From the NCBI GenBank assembly GCA_035235625.1, contig CP141141.1, forward strand, positions 13,947,968-14,011,967: a DNA stretch of 64,000 bases, written 5' to 3'. A program made the position numbers and the translations under genes. Each line of letters opens with the position of its first letter. The stretch's first letter is position 1. Below the pieces are notes generated by a model. The model worked only from the letters and a program-made list of their open reading frames with translations, made no database searches and was not told where the DNA came from. The stretch comes from Saururus chinensis. Taxonomy: Eukaryota > Streptophyta > Magnoliopsida > Piperales > Saururaceae. Below, piece after piece: positions 49,273 through 60,990 of this stretch.

Positions 49273-50759
49273 GTTGGCATACATTTACTCCTTTGAGCGG
49301 GAGTCGATATTTTCAGGTAACAATTAGTACATTATTTCCTGAATGGTGTCCATTGTTTTGTGCATTGTGATGGTCTTAATTGGTTAAAGATCAGCCCATG
49401 TTTTTGAGTTATGTGTTCTATATATTACCCTTATGTGGTACAGTTTGCAGGATGTAAGCATTAATTATTGAACAAGGGTTGTGAGATAATTAATAATATT
49501 GTTTGATATTGCTTGTTAAGTGGACAAGTTGAATGATAAAAGGACCTGCATAAAATGTAGGTTGCTTTAAAATACTTAAGCATTGCATGGGTGATGCTAT
49601 GCTTCTTAGTATAGTGTAGTTTTAGGCAGAACTACGTCTGGATCCGATCTTGTTGGAAACATTGGAGATGTTGTCTGATGAGTACGTAGGCAACTAACAT
49701 CGGGTGATGTTGGCCCGATCCGAAAAATACTAATAAAACCTTTTGTCCTTTGAAAGCTCTTCTCCTGAAGGCGGAGATGCTCCATTGTAGTTGTCGTGGT
49801 TGTTTGGTTTGCTTTATTGCAGATTCTCCAGGCGACGACAAGTGAGACCAAGCCAAGCGAGCTCAAGAGGTTTTCGCATTTTTGAAACTCCGATACGTAA
49901 GTGTACCTTAAGCGTGAGAGTCAACTTGTTATTTATTTTTCAGACGGGTGACAGACTTGTACTTAGATGGATGAGCTGGTCTTTATGAATTTTCAGACGT
50001 TAAATAATATCATATGATTTGATATTCGTATTTGTGAACCCTAGTTATCATGACCTGGATATTTAATCGGCTGATTTGTTTTGTGTTTAAGAAAGAAAAA
50101 AAAAATTATTATCATGATCTATCGTGTGTCCTTTATTGTAACAAGGGTTTTAAAAATCCGGGTCGTGACAACTTTAGGCTTCTTCATGTCATTGCTCAAT
50201 ATGATATGTGGAGTGCTAGGAAGGAGAGAGTAGATAGAATAATGGCACGACTACTAAACCTCCTGGCATAGCCACATTTGAAGTTGGATCTACCCTCTAT
50301 CTTTTTTAGGAGGATTATGACGTTTCTACATGGACACACACATAAGATGTTGCCATATCCTTACATCTTATGCCGGATTTTCATTGTGGTACATGTTAGA
50401 GTACCTAGAGCATAGCCCGTTATGACTGGGATGAGACCGATTGACCATGGAGTGGTTCACAAGATGTTATCTCACCATCAGGGTGAAGATCATGAGCCAG
50501 AGGATGCAGCAGACGTGGCAAGAGATGATTCAGATTGACTAGTGACTATGGTTGAGTTCATATCATTTGAGCAAGTTGTGTTCCAGAGGTTTACCAACCT
50601 TGATCATTTGCTCAAATCCCAACTCCACAAGCAGATAGTGAGGGGGAGCAGCGTGATGATAATGATGCAGCTGTTGATTGATATTTTTATTTACTTTATA
50701 TCACTTTTCATGTATTCCTTTGGTTTAAAACTTGTTCAATTTATTTATGTTTCATTGTG

Positions 50760-51198
50760 ATGATGAGATGTACCTTGAAACTATTTTTATATTGGGGTAT
50801 ATGATGGACATGTGATGGTTGGATGTTTTTATAGATTTTCATGTCTTTAAGTGATGATTATAACTTGATTTGGCTTTAATAAGTATTTTTATTAATTATT
50901 GCTTTAACTTTTTGTCTATTTATGTCAAAAAGAAGGAGAAGTAATTAATCAAAATCAAAATATTTATCTTTATAATTGATTGAACAATACTATGCAAATC
51001 AATTTGATTTTAACTGTCCAAGATAAGTATAGGGCTATACAAGACTTTTCAAGCTTAATACTAAATAAATGAGTTTAAGTTAATTGAGTCTATGAGCCTT
51101 TGTAGTGTCAAGTTACTAAAATTTGAAAGTCAATGCACTTTGTCATTAGTTGTAGTTTTATTTTGAGTTTCAAATATGTAGTATTTTGACAAGAATTG
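50760..51198. other. AT-rich 3' part of the LTR element before its polypurine tract
   Basis: Non-coding. It includes 'gtcaaaaagaaggagaagta', reminiscent of the 'gtcaaaaagggggag' found in the 3' untranslated part of plant copia/SIRE-type elements. Confidence 0.4.
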
Positions 51199-51213
51199 GC
51201 CGAAGGGGGAGAT
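51199..51213 (+). other. Polypurine tract at the 3' LTR boundary
   Basis: 'ggccgaagggggaga' immediately precedes TTGTAAG. This is the classic polypurine tract of plant copia/SIRE-like elements and fixes the start of the following 3' LTR. Confidence 0.8.
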
Positions 51214-52318
51214 TGTAAGAATATGAGTCATAAGTCAAGTTTGTTGGCTAATTTCTTTGTCAAAATTATGTCAAGAAACATCATGTATGTATTGTCTTAA
51301 AATCCACTTTGAGGTTATTGTGGTCAAGTTAGATTTCTAATTAACAGACTTAAAAAATAGGAGCAAATATATTCTTATTGATTAAGACAGAATACTAAAG
51401 AATGTTAAAGGTGTTTGAAGCGTATTTAGATAACATTTGCATTTAAAAATCACTTCGAAAAGTTTCGAAGGTAATTTCAAAGGTTTTATAAAGTTTTAGG
51501 GTAAAAGGGCAAAGTAGTAAAATTACATGAAGAACAATCAATTGTGCGCTTGATTTAACCTTGTGTAAAATAAAGCCAAGAGTTATCAATCAATTGCTTT
51601 CGTGAATCGATCAATCACTTGAAGTATCGTGCACAAAACAAACAGTGAACGATCACTTGAACGGTCGATTGCTTTAAGGACAAGTTATCCTAATTAAGTC
51701 ACTCTAATTTAAAATTCTTTATTTATTTAAGTATAAGTACTAAACCGGCTTAATGAGCTATATAAGGGTCAAGATATCACAAAACTTGAGAGAAGAAAAC
51801 CTAGAAGAGATTAGAGAAAAATGGTTTATACCTCAACATATTATTTTCCAAAGGAGAATTCACATAAAGTTTTGATTTGAGATCCATGGTGAATTGAAAA
51901 AGACAATCCACAACTAAAAGAGTTTAAATACATAGATTTTAAAGGTGTATTGTAGCAAATTTTTAATGGGAGATTGAAGATTCCACAAGGCCAAAGTAAG
52001 TACAACAAGAGGTGAAGGCTAGAGGAAGACAAAGACAAGACAATGAGGAAGAAGAAGTGTCAAGTGCTTAATGGTGAAGACTTGAAGGTGAGCAATAGCG
52101 ATCTAAATAAGATGAGTTTGTGTTAGAGTCTAAACAAGGTTGGTGGTTTGCTTGTGGCAATATAAAATCTTAGTTTCTAGTACATTAATTTGGTTCCTTT
52201 AGAACTGCTATAGTTTTTTACCCGCATTAGGGTTTTCTACATTAAATTATTGTGTTCATGTGTGGATTGAATTATGGTGATTGAATGATGATTGATTGAT
52301 ATATCGTGAGTGGGATTC
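51214..52318 (+). mobile_element. 3' LTR of the element carrying the transposon-protein ORF
   Basis: Begins TTGTAAGAATATGAG directly after the polypurine tract. It has the usual late-LTR layout: 'gaggaagaagaagtgtcaag', a spacer, 'tttttacccgcattagggtt' and a T-rich end. The right boundary is approximate ('gggattca' near 52318). The 5' LTR was not found, so the element is 5'-truncated or scrambled. Confidence 0.6.
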
Positions 52319-52439
52319 AAGAGAATATTAGTTTGATTCCGCTACGTAGAAAAGAGCAAAGATGCCAGAACTCATAGTATTTATCCTTGTTGATAATTAG
52401 ACTATGGGTAATCTAGTAATCTGCTAAGTTATTAGATGG

Positions 52440-53102
52440 ATATTAAACTCACAAAGGTACCTTTCCCACCAAAATTCAAGTAACCAAATTTGCAAACTTA
52501 TAATGGTCAAGTCTTTCCAAAAGAACATCTCTATCATTTCAAGGCTTTAACGGGAAATCTTGTTGGCAATGATGTTGTGTTGATTAGACTCTTCATTAGC
52601 ATTTTAAAATGAATTGCATTTGACTAATATATGAACTTGCTAAAAGAATCAATCCAAACATGGGAAGATTTAGTCCAACTTTCTAAACCACTTTCCTATG
52701 AAGAAGCAACTAGTTCTATGGCTCAACTTTATTCAACAAAATAAGGGCCAAAAGAATTGGCATATGACTTTATAAAGAGATAGAGGACTCTTGCTCTAAA
52801 GTGACATGATGGGACAACCCAAAAAAATCTTACAAAAATATGTCATTTAAATATGTGAGTGAAGATTCAATCAAAGATAGGATCCATAAAGCCACAAAAT
52901 TTTAATAACCTTATGAAGTGTGCTATTGAAGTAGAGTGCTTGGTATTTGAAAGAGAAGCAAAAAAGTTTGGTGAAAAGAAGGAATACCAAATGACCACTA
53001 AAAAGAAAGAAACATTCTCAGTTCAAACTTCTGAAGTTCCATCTCAAGAAAAGAAAAATAAAATGGGTGAAGTAAACAAGAAAACATTGAAAGAATGAAT
53101 GA
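52440..53102 (+). pseudogene. Ty3/gypsy gag, left part
   Basis: Broken frames give FPKEHLYHFKALTGNLVGND and VVLIRLFISIL, then YMNLLKESIQTWEDL, YEEATSSMAQLYSTK, DFIKR and KIGSIKPQNFNNLMKCAIEV with EREAKK. This is the retrotransposon gag core (S-L-x-G-x-A-x-x-W-Y type) of plant gypsy elements. The final frame reads to K-E-stop-M-N-R at 53102 and continues after the solo LTR at 58182. Confidence 0.8.
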
Positions 53103-53686
53103 ATAGATGATAAGTATGAAATCTATATCTATTTTATATGCCTTTTTACCTTATTTGCTAGTATAGATTAGGTTAATTTAGAGTTAGTTATGGTTTATTT
53201 AGATTAAGATAGATATTAGTATTTTAGTTTAATTATTAATGATTTTGTAGTTATTAGTTGTTTAGACATGTATTTAAATCAAGTTGGAATTTTAATTACA
53301 TTATACATGTCTAAAGTATGATATTTTATGTTTTATAGGTAAAGTGCGCTTATCGAAGTACTTGGACGATATTTGAAATGCTTAAAAATAGTCTTCACAT
53401 GCTTTAAAGTGATTTGGATAACTTTTCGGAGTTATAAACAAGTTAGAAATTAATATGGACACGAAGGAAAGCTTAATGAACAGAATATGAACAGTCCGGG
53501 AAAACAGAAACATTATAGCCGATCGATCGGGGCCGATCAATCGGGATAACGTGAATTTAGATGAAAATACAGTGTAGCCGATCGATCGGGCATGCAGGGC
53601 GATCGATCGGCATAATGTGCAGTTTCCTTGTTTGACCCAAATTCCAATCCTTTTCATATTGGACTTCTTCCTACGGAACTTATGCC

Positions 53687-53695
53687 TATAAAAAG
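53687..53695 (+). promoter_or_regulatory. TATA box of the family-2 LTR
   Basis: 'tataaaaag' lies about 80-170 bp downstream of the cluster of 'cgatcgatcgg' palindromes, an arrangement expected for an LTR promoter. Confidence 0.6.
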
Positions 53696-54179
53696 ACATA
53701 TTTGGCTTAAAATTGGGGGATTCCAGTAGATTTTAAGAGGAGAAAAAGGAAGAAGAAGATGGAAGAGAACTCAAAGCTTTCAATGGAGATTCAAGTGCTT
53801 TTTTCTACCATGGAAGGCTAGACTTTTCTTTTACTTAGGAGTTGATGAAGCTATAAATAAGTTTCAGTTTCTTTTTTTTTTAATTTAGATCTCAGTTGTG
53901 AATGATGACAATTGTATGATATGAATTTCCTTTTTAATGGAAGAGCTTTTTATGTTTATTCAAGTCTATGTTGATTTATTGTCTTGTAGATGATAGATTG
54001 ATATGGTTTTGATATTTGCATCGATTCTAATTTCTGTGATTTAGATGAGATGGTCATACAATAGTTTTAATGTTCAGATAATTAATGACTTGGATGAGTT
54101 ATACTAAGATTAGACGGGTCATGCCTATAGCTAGTTTAGTGTAGATGATCCGTGCTATTGTCGAAGATAGTTCATGCCA

Positions 54180-57100
54180 TGTCACGACCCGGATTTTTAA
54201 AAGCATTTTTAAATAGCACGAACGGTAGGTAAATTTTTTTTTCTTTAAATACAAAACAAATCCTTCGATTAAATATCCAGGTCATGATAACTGGGGTTCA
54301 CAAATACGAATATCAAATCATATGATATTATTTAACATCTGAAAATTCATAAAGACTAGCTCATCCATCTAAGTACAAGTCTGTCACCCGTCTGAAAATA
54401 AATAACAAGTTGACTCTCACGTTTAAGGCACACTTACGTATCGGAGTTTCAAAAATGCGGAAACCTCTTGAGCTCGCCTGCCTTGGTGTCACTTGTCGTC
54501 GCCTGGAGAATCTGTAATAAAGCAAACTAAACAACAACCACAACCACAATGGAGCATCTCCGCCTTCAGGAGAAGAGCTTCCAAAGGACAAAAGTTTTTA
54601 TTAATATTTTTCGGATCGGGCCAACATCACCCGATGTTAGTTGCCTACGAACTCATTAGACAACATCTCCAATGTTTCCAACAAGATCGGATCCAAACGT
54701 AGTTCTGCCTAAAAACTACACAATACTAAGAAGCATAGCATCACCCATGCAATGCTTAAGTATTTTAAAGCAACCTACATTTTATGCAAGTCCTTTTTAT
54801 CATTCAACTTGTCTACTTAACAAGCAATATCAAACAATGTTATTAATTATCTCACAACCCTTGTTCAATAATTAATGCTTACATCCTGCAAACTGTACCA
54901 CATAAGGGTAATATATAGAACACATAACTCAAAAACATGGGCTGATCTTTAACCAATTAAGACCATCACAATGCACAAAATAATGGAAACCGTTCAGGAA
55001 ACACTGTACTAATTGTTACCTGAAAATACCGACTCCCGCTCAAAGGAGTAAATATATGCTAACAGAAATCCTAGCATCTCTAGAGATCCACTTGGATCAG
55101 CCATGGGCCTAGAGATGTAGGTACCAGCTCTGCTCATGGACACACTGGCCGGAGGTAGATGAGCCTTCCATGATGCTCAAAAACCTGATTTGCGCGTTTG
55201 CAGGGATCCATCGTCCCAAAGGAGCGGAGACCACAAGGGTCTAAAAGATTACCGTCATGGCTATTATCAGAAATCCTAGCATCTCTAGAGATCCACTTGG
55301 ATCAGCCATGAGCCTAGAGATGTAGGTACCAGCTGTGCTCATGTACACACTGGCCGGAGGTAGATGAGCCTTCCATGATGCTCAAAAACCTGGGTTGCGC
55401 ATTTGTAGGGATCCATCGTCCCGAAGAAACGGAGACCAAGAAGGTCTAAAAGATTACCGCCATGGCTATTGCTGTGAACTAACATAATGCTGAATGAACA
55501 TATTACTTAATACATCCAAAGATTTGAAACTAATCATAACCTATCATGTATGCAACCGACTCTCATGATTGGCAAGATAATGGGCAGATTTAGACTTATG
55601 CATGTGAACTAATCAACATGACAAATTCAGGCTGATATAACCATTAACATTCAACTTTAGGTACATCACAATCAGGGCTGAAATTCAGAGACATCAAGTT
55701 GAATTCTAGAGGCATCTCAAGCTGAAATTCAATGACAACATAGACTGAAATTTAGAGACATCATAAGCTGAATTCTAGAGATTCAATAAGCATGAATACA
55801 TCTTGAATAAAGACTCCAAAATTAGGGATTCAATCAGCAAGATTACAACCTAAATCAACGTTGAGAATCAAGTATTGAAAGGCAATAATGCAACCTAAAC
55901 TAGGGCTGAAACATAGGTATTCTCTCAGCATGATCATCACATAAATCAATGCTGAGAATTTGGTATTACTTTGGCCAAAATAGAGCCTATAACAAGGCTG
56001 CAAAATAGGGATCTAACTAAGCATAAGTAGAGCCTAAACCAAGGCTTCAAATCAGGGATTTGATTATCCAATATATGGCCTAAAGTAAAGCCACCAACCA
56101 GGGAATAAATTGACCAAAGTATGGCCTAAAGCAAGGCCACAAACCAGGAAATAAGTTGGCCAAACTATGGCCTAAAGTAAGGCCACAAACCAGGGAATAA
56201 GTTGGCCAAACTATGGCCTAAAGGAAGGCCACAAACCAGGGAATAAGTTGGCCAAACTATGGCCTAAAGTAAGGCCACAAACCAGGGAATAAGTTGGCCA
56301 AACTATGGCCTAAAGTAAGGCCACAAACCAGGGAATAAGTTGGCCAAACTATGGCCTAAAGTAAGGCCACAAACCAGGGAATAAGTTGGCCAAACTATGG
56401 CCTAAAGGAAGGCCACAAACCAGGGAATAAGTTGGCCAAACTATGGCCTAAAGTAAGGCCACAAACCAGGGAATAAGTTGGCCAAACTATGGCCTAAAGG
56501 AAGGCCACAAACCAGGGAATAAGTTGGCCAAACTATGGCCTAAAGTAAGGCCACAAACTAGGGAATAAGTTGGCCAAACTATAGCTTAAAGTAAGGCCAC
56601 AAACCAGGGAATAAGTTGGCCAAACTATGGCCTAAAGGAAGGCCACAAACCAGGGAATAAGTTCAGCAGAGTGTATGCCCAAATCATGAATAATAAACAT
56701 GACTAGAATAAGAATCATTCATGCCTAACATATGTCTAAGATAGATGACAAAAAAATCAACAACATACTTGCATGGATTAGGACTAGTTCATGACCTTAA
56801 GAGAAACCCCTAAAACCAGGCTAAATTGTGGCTGAATTACATCTATCAAAACCTCATGCTTAAGGTGTAAAAAGAAGCACCTACATGTACCAATTCATCC
56901 CCAAAGCTCCTAGCCCTTTCTCCTATGCTTTTAGTGCTTGATTCAATCCAAAGGTGGCTGGTTTGTGCCTTCAAAATTGCTGGTTATGGAGGTCCCTGCT
57001 GAGAGAAGGAAGAGGAAGGAAGAGATGGAGAAGAGAGAGCTGAACCAAAATCAATCCTTTCTTATATAAGGCTTCCCTTCTTCAAACTCTTGGGTGCCCT

Positions 57101-57835
57101 CCTCCTCTAAGACTCTCCATTAATTACAATCCCGGAATTACAATCCCTGCCCCATTAACAATAGGATTCCAACCTACATACATGCTCAGAACAGTCCCAA
57201 AAGAGTTCTAACCCAACTAGATGTATAGTTGATCCATCCTCCAACTTTTTCCACCACTCCTAGCACTCCTCGTACTCCTACGTGAGCTAGAAGTCATATG
57301 CTCATAAGCTATCTCATATCAGCAAAGTTCTAGTTGCATCCTCCTTCTTCCTTGGAGTCTTTAACCCGCTAGGACTCTCTACCTCTTTAAAATCCTAGTT
57401 CTTTTAAGACTTCTAATTCCTAGTACATTTAGGACTCCTAACTCTTAGCATATTTAGGACTCTTAACTCCTAGCACATTTAGGACTCCTAATACCTAACA
57501 CGATTAGGACATCCAACTCCAAGCGCGAGTAGGATATCTAACTCCAAGCATGAGTAGGACATCTAACTCTATGTACGAGTAGGGCATCTAATTCGGGTAA
57601 ACGGGCCCTATGCAATAAGCTTAACTTCGAACAATTGTATCTCCCTCATCTGAACTCCGATTCACACGTTCTTAGTGGCGTTTCGAAGCTCTTTCTGTCT
57701 ATTTTCTAATAAAATTAGTTTCAGCCACAAATTCTATCTAGGAAGGTAGTTATTTTACTAAGAATGTCAATAGGTCAAACACCCTATTTTCCACATATTT
57801 AATTTTTGAAACATAGGAAAATTAGGGATATTACA
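54180..57835 (-). mobile_element. Giant solo LTR (copy B), 3656 bp, inverted relative to copy A
   Basis: On the plus strand it begins TGTCACGACCCGG and ends 'attagggatattaca', flanked by the perfect duplication 'tgcca' (54175-54179 and 57836-57840). It aligns in reverse complement with copy A along its whole length: ends, TATA box, leader, 46-bp array and the ~202-bp duplication (55063-55478). Its 46-bp array is longer and far more uniform than in copy A. It inserted into the family-2 solo LTR, so it is the younger event. Confidence 0.93.
56040..56668. repeat. 46-bp tandem array in LTR copy B, about 13 near-identical units
   Basis: The unit 'ggccaaactatggcctaaag' + 'taaggccacaaaccagggaa' + 'taagtt' repeats in near-perfect register. 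Two unit types, 'aaagtaagg' and 'aaaggaagg', are interspersed, consistent with recent unequal exchange or replication slippage. The outermost left units are diverged. Confidence 0.95.
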
Positions 57836-58186
57836 TGCCATGGAAGTTAATTAATGATTCTTTTTGAAGTAGTTCTAGCTTGTAGCTTAGAATACTTGTT
57901 CATGTTCACACTAGATTTAGATTAAAAGTTAAGGAATTGTTATGGTTTTATAGTGGATTCAATTTCCTAAGTAATTTCCATCAAATTAATCTCTTACTTT
58001 TAAACTAATTGATTTCTTTCTTTTGCTTAATTTAAGTTTAAGTTTGTTTTAGTTTTTAATCAGCAAATTCCTTTTTAGATTTAGTGATAATCCATCCGTC
58101 CCTGAGGTTCGACAACCCTTAAATACTTATCCTAGTACAATTACCTTGTACACTTGCAAAGGGTTTAATTATAAACGATCAATAGA

Positions 58187-58555
58187 GAGTATTCTTTTGA
58201 TATAAATGAAACAGAAAATCTTTTTCATGAGTTGATGAAGAAAAGAATGATCAAGCTCCTATAATGCAAGAGACCAAATGAAGAAAAAGAAACTAATGAT
58301 CCTTCATTTTGTTTGTTCCATCGAATCATAGGAATGTTATGTCTTTAAGGATTAGGTGCATGTTCTAATTGATGAGGGAGTCATCAGGTTGACTCATGAA
58401 GAGAAGAAAGTTTCTACAAATTTAATTTTAGTCAAATTTGGAGCTTTTGACCTTATCCAAGTGAGTGTTCCTTATGAAGAAGAGGATGTAGAGTTTAAAT
58501 ATGTAGAAGTTTTCCTAGAAAACTATAAGTCACTTGTCCCTCTTCAAATGTAAGA
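58187..58555 (+). pseudogene. Ty3/gypsy gag, right part (continues the frame of 52440-53102)
   Basis: After the solo LTR the same frame resumes as EYSFDINETENLFHELMKK and then RMIKLL, stop, CKRPNEEKETNDPSFC and LFHRIIG. One frameshift later it gives CYVFKD, stop, VHVLIDEGVIRLTHEEKKVS and NLILVKFGAFDLIQV. This is the conserved segment 'C-K-R-P-E-E .. D-P-x-x-C-x-x-H-R .. C-x-V-L-K-D .. L-I-D-x-G' between gag and protease in plant gypsy elements. Confidence 0.8.
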
Positions 58556-60717
58556 TGGTGCCTTCATGTAGGTGTATCTAGATCTCTTGAAAGATGAAAA
58601 ATGGGAGATTGTTCAGAAAAAAGTCTCATACACCCAAGGTGTATGATATCACTAGAATTGGAGTTTTCCTTCCCTAACTAAGCTGCGTGAATAACTAAAT
58701 CAAAAAATAAAAAGAAGAAGAAAATGAAGGCAAAAAGGAAGAGTTAGATCTTGCCAATAGAATTGCTTGAACAAGAGCCAGAAGTTCCATGTACTTTAAC
58801 ATAGTTTATGTCACTTGAACCTTGAGAAAAAGATAAAAGGTTAAATGACATTATGATCCTAATATTTGAAGAGGAAGGAGAAATTTAAGAATTTAAGGTT
58901 AAATGTCATTCAAAAGTCGAAGATAATCTTATCATTTTGTTGGATTACGAGTTAGATGACTCAAGCGAAATCCAACAAAATGCTTTGAATATCGAGGAAA
59001 ACAACATTGAATCATGACCAACCTTTGAAAGAGAGGAGAATCTCCTTCCAAATGGATGGAGGACTTAGCCAAAATATGAGATATGAACCATTCTTTTCCA
59101 AAACATAGACAAAGAAGTAGAAAGAGATATACCTTGGCCTCTACTAGAAAATGAAAATGAAAAACTCTTACTTAATGGTTGGAGAGCTTGAAATGATGAA
59201 GAAACAGAAGATAACCCTCAAAGAGAAATGATTGTGGGAAATAAAAGGTATTGAAGGGCCACCACAATCTAAAGAAGACAGCCTTACAATTAAATCTCAC
59301 TTACATCAAAATGAAGATGATATGATCATCTTAATTAAGAAGGTGATGAAGAAACAACTCATGAGTATCATATGGTTTTGGTGAAAGACTCAAACCTAAG
59401 AATGGACTATGTTGAGTCACCAAACCTAGTGGAGACCATGATGAAAGACTTTCAAGAAATGAAAATTAGTCTCTGTCCCTCTTGGCTTGGCTCATCTTCA
59501 AGGATGCCGCAATTTTCTAAAAGCTCATGGAACCCTCAAATTGATCCATATGTACACAGAAAGAAATAATCAAAAGCCCCATGAGAAAAAGAAACAAGGT
59601 GTTTTTAAACCAAAGCTCTCGATATGGCAACTCAAATACGTCCATACTCGCCTCCGCCACCTAGGGTGACTTCTTTTTCATGAAATAATTCATTATTGAA
59701 GAGAAAAACTAGATTAAGGTCTAGAAGGGCTAAGTCTCATATTAAATCTTTTAGAGACCAAGTTATGGCCCCCAAGACTCAAATTGAAGTATCTAATTCT
59801 CAACCTCAAGTCCCAAAGGTTCAAATTTGTAATCTAAAAGACTATGAAGAACATTAAGTTGAACATATGGGATGAAAGATGTACAAAATAAGATTTCCTA
59901 AAGTTTCTATCAATTGAACATTCTTATTTTTTTATTTTCTTGCATTTTACTTTGTCTTTACATGTCTTTAATTTATAGGTTTTGAATTAAAAAAAACACA
60001 AAAAATGGAATATGATGAAAAACACAAAAAAATCAGTGTAGCTTATGCTTCATTTTGCAATTGGCTTTGTTTTAGTTTTTGATAAGTTTAACTTTGAGAC
60101 ATATTCAGCTTAATTTTCTTTTAAGCTAAAAAACAACAGATTAGTGGTCAAATATATCTTAACGATAGACACCAAGGAGAGTAAAAATTAATTTTATTTT
60201 TTTGCTTGATGTTGTAATTCTATGTTTTTATAAAACATGCACACATCATGTTGAGACTTAAGTCACTTATATTTATAAATATTAGGAGAGAATTCTTAAA
60301 CATAAGTTAACTTAGGCATTTGAATTTTAGTTGAGTCTAGGTGATGAAATTAGATGATATTTGGCTATTTTTTTGTTTAATAGTCAAAAGAAAAGAAACT
60401 TTCATGTAATATATTTTAATTTTTATGAATTTTTTGTCCTTTATTTTTTTAGATAATAAAATTATCTTTGTAAAGATGACAAGGAAGGGCTACCTACTTA
60501 GAAAAATGAATGAAAAAGAAAGAAAAAAATGAAAAAAATAAATGATGCAAGTAAAGAGGATTCAAAAAAAGTTAAATCCTAGAAAAATTATTTGAGGAAA
60601 AATATCAAAAATGAGAAAATACATGAGCATGTTAATTATGAGCTTTTGATTATTTTTATCTTTTTAGAAAAATCATGTGCATAGATTCTATCTAAAGATA
60701 GTTGAAAAATGTGAACT
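58556..60717 (+). other. Decayed downstream part of the gypsy element
   Basis: Poorly conserved frames, among them 'SWNPQIDPYVHRKK' near 59530 and 'EKKKQGVFKPKLSIWQLKYV' near 59590, fit the spacer region that follows gag in some gypsy elements but lack a definable domain. From 59900 on the sequence is AT-rich and non-coding. The protease, reverse transcriptase and integrase were not found. Confidence 0.4.
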
Positions 60718-60726
60718 TAGTTTTTA

Positions 60727-60990
60727 GGGGAAATTATTTAAATAATAATTTTAAAAAAAATAATTACCAATTTAAACCACTTTAGGAAATATTTCCTAAA
60801 GTGGTGTTGGTTTTTACCACGCAGGTGCCAGCCAAGCAGCTGGTGCCTGCGTGGTTTTTAAAAAATTTTAATTGATTTCGTCGTTTAGAACGACAAAATC
60901 AAGTTTAAGTTATTTTCGTCGTTCTAAACGACGAAATAGTTTAAAAAAAATTAAGTAATTTCGTCGTTTAGAAGGATGAAATCATGTTAA
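60727..60990. repeat. Left terminal inverted repeat of the Pack-MULE
   Basis: Pairs with 63190-63455. It contains 'accactttaggaaatatttc' and 'gtggtgttggtttttaccac', the GC-rich 'gcaggtgccagc', and then hairpin-prone 'cgtcgtttagaacgac' and 'cgtcgttctaaacgacg' copies. Confidence 0.9.

Larger units (their letters stand above)
46498..50170 (+). mobile_element. Giant solo LTR (copy A), 3673 bp
   Basis: Starts TGTAATATCCCTAATTCTCC and ends GGGTCGTGACA, with the perfect 5-bp duplication 'acttt' at 46493-46497 and 50171-50175. A closely related copy lies inverted at 54180-57835. No retroviral internal domain or primer binding site is present, so it is a solo LTR. A TATA box (47378-47385) is followed by a CT-rich leader. 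An array of 46-bp units lies at about 47770-48250 and a 202-bp tandem duplication at 48869-49272. The TGTAA..CCC / GGGT..ACA ends and great length resemble chromovirus (Tekay/Del-type) gypsy LTRs; the family is inferred only. Confidence 0.93.
46073..50530 (+). pseudogene. Plant transposon protein ORF (Transposase_32-like), split by a solo LTR
   Basis: The left part contains QWYASLHLEDDGALIGVVQ, CEMRGLTFLLFDGYDFLL and AHSMTWDF up to 46497. Removing the LTR at 46498-50170 and one target copy joins TGG-GAC-TTT directly to AGG-CTT-CTT in the same frame (RLLHVIAQYDMWSARKERVD), followed by HLKLDLPSIFFRRIMTFLHG and MLPYPYILCRIF. The order 'W-D-x-R-L-L-H .. DLP..I...I .. LPY..LL.RIF' is that of the uncharacterised 'putative plant transposon protein' domain found in many non-autonomous LTR elements. 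Several stops (for example after LLNLLA) mark it as dead. The C-terminal part up to about 50690 is weakly conserved. Confidence 0.6.
53108..58181 (+). mobile_element. Solo LTR (family 2), about 1.41 kb, split by LTR copy B
   Basis: Starts TGATAAGTATGAAATC and ends AATTATAAACGATCA, with the perfect 5-bp duplication 'ataga' at 53103-53107 and 58182-58186. Without copy B (54180-57835) and its duplicated target it is about 1413 bp. It has a TATA box (53687-53695) and, near its end, 'ccctgaggttcgacaaccct' and 'cttgtacacttgc', phrases typical of plant gypsy LTR 3' ends. Palindromic 'ccgatcgatcggg' words lie at 53518-53606, in the presumed U3. Confidence 0.9.

Noticed and set aside
48869..55478. The 202-bp segments in both LTRs as a separate dispersed repeat
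   Set aside because: They lie at the same relative position in both LTR copies and are part of the LTR, not an independent insertion.
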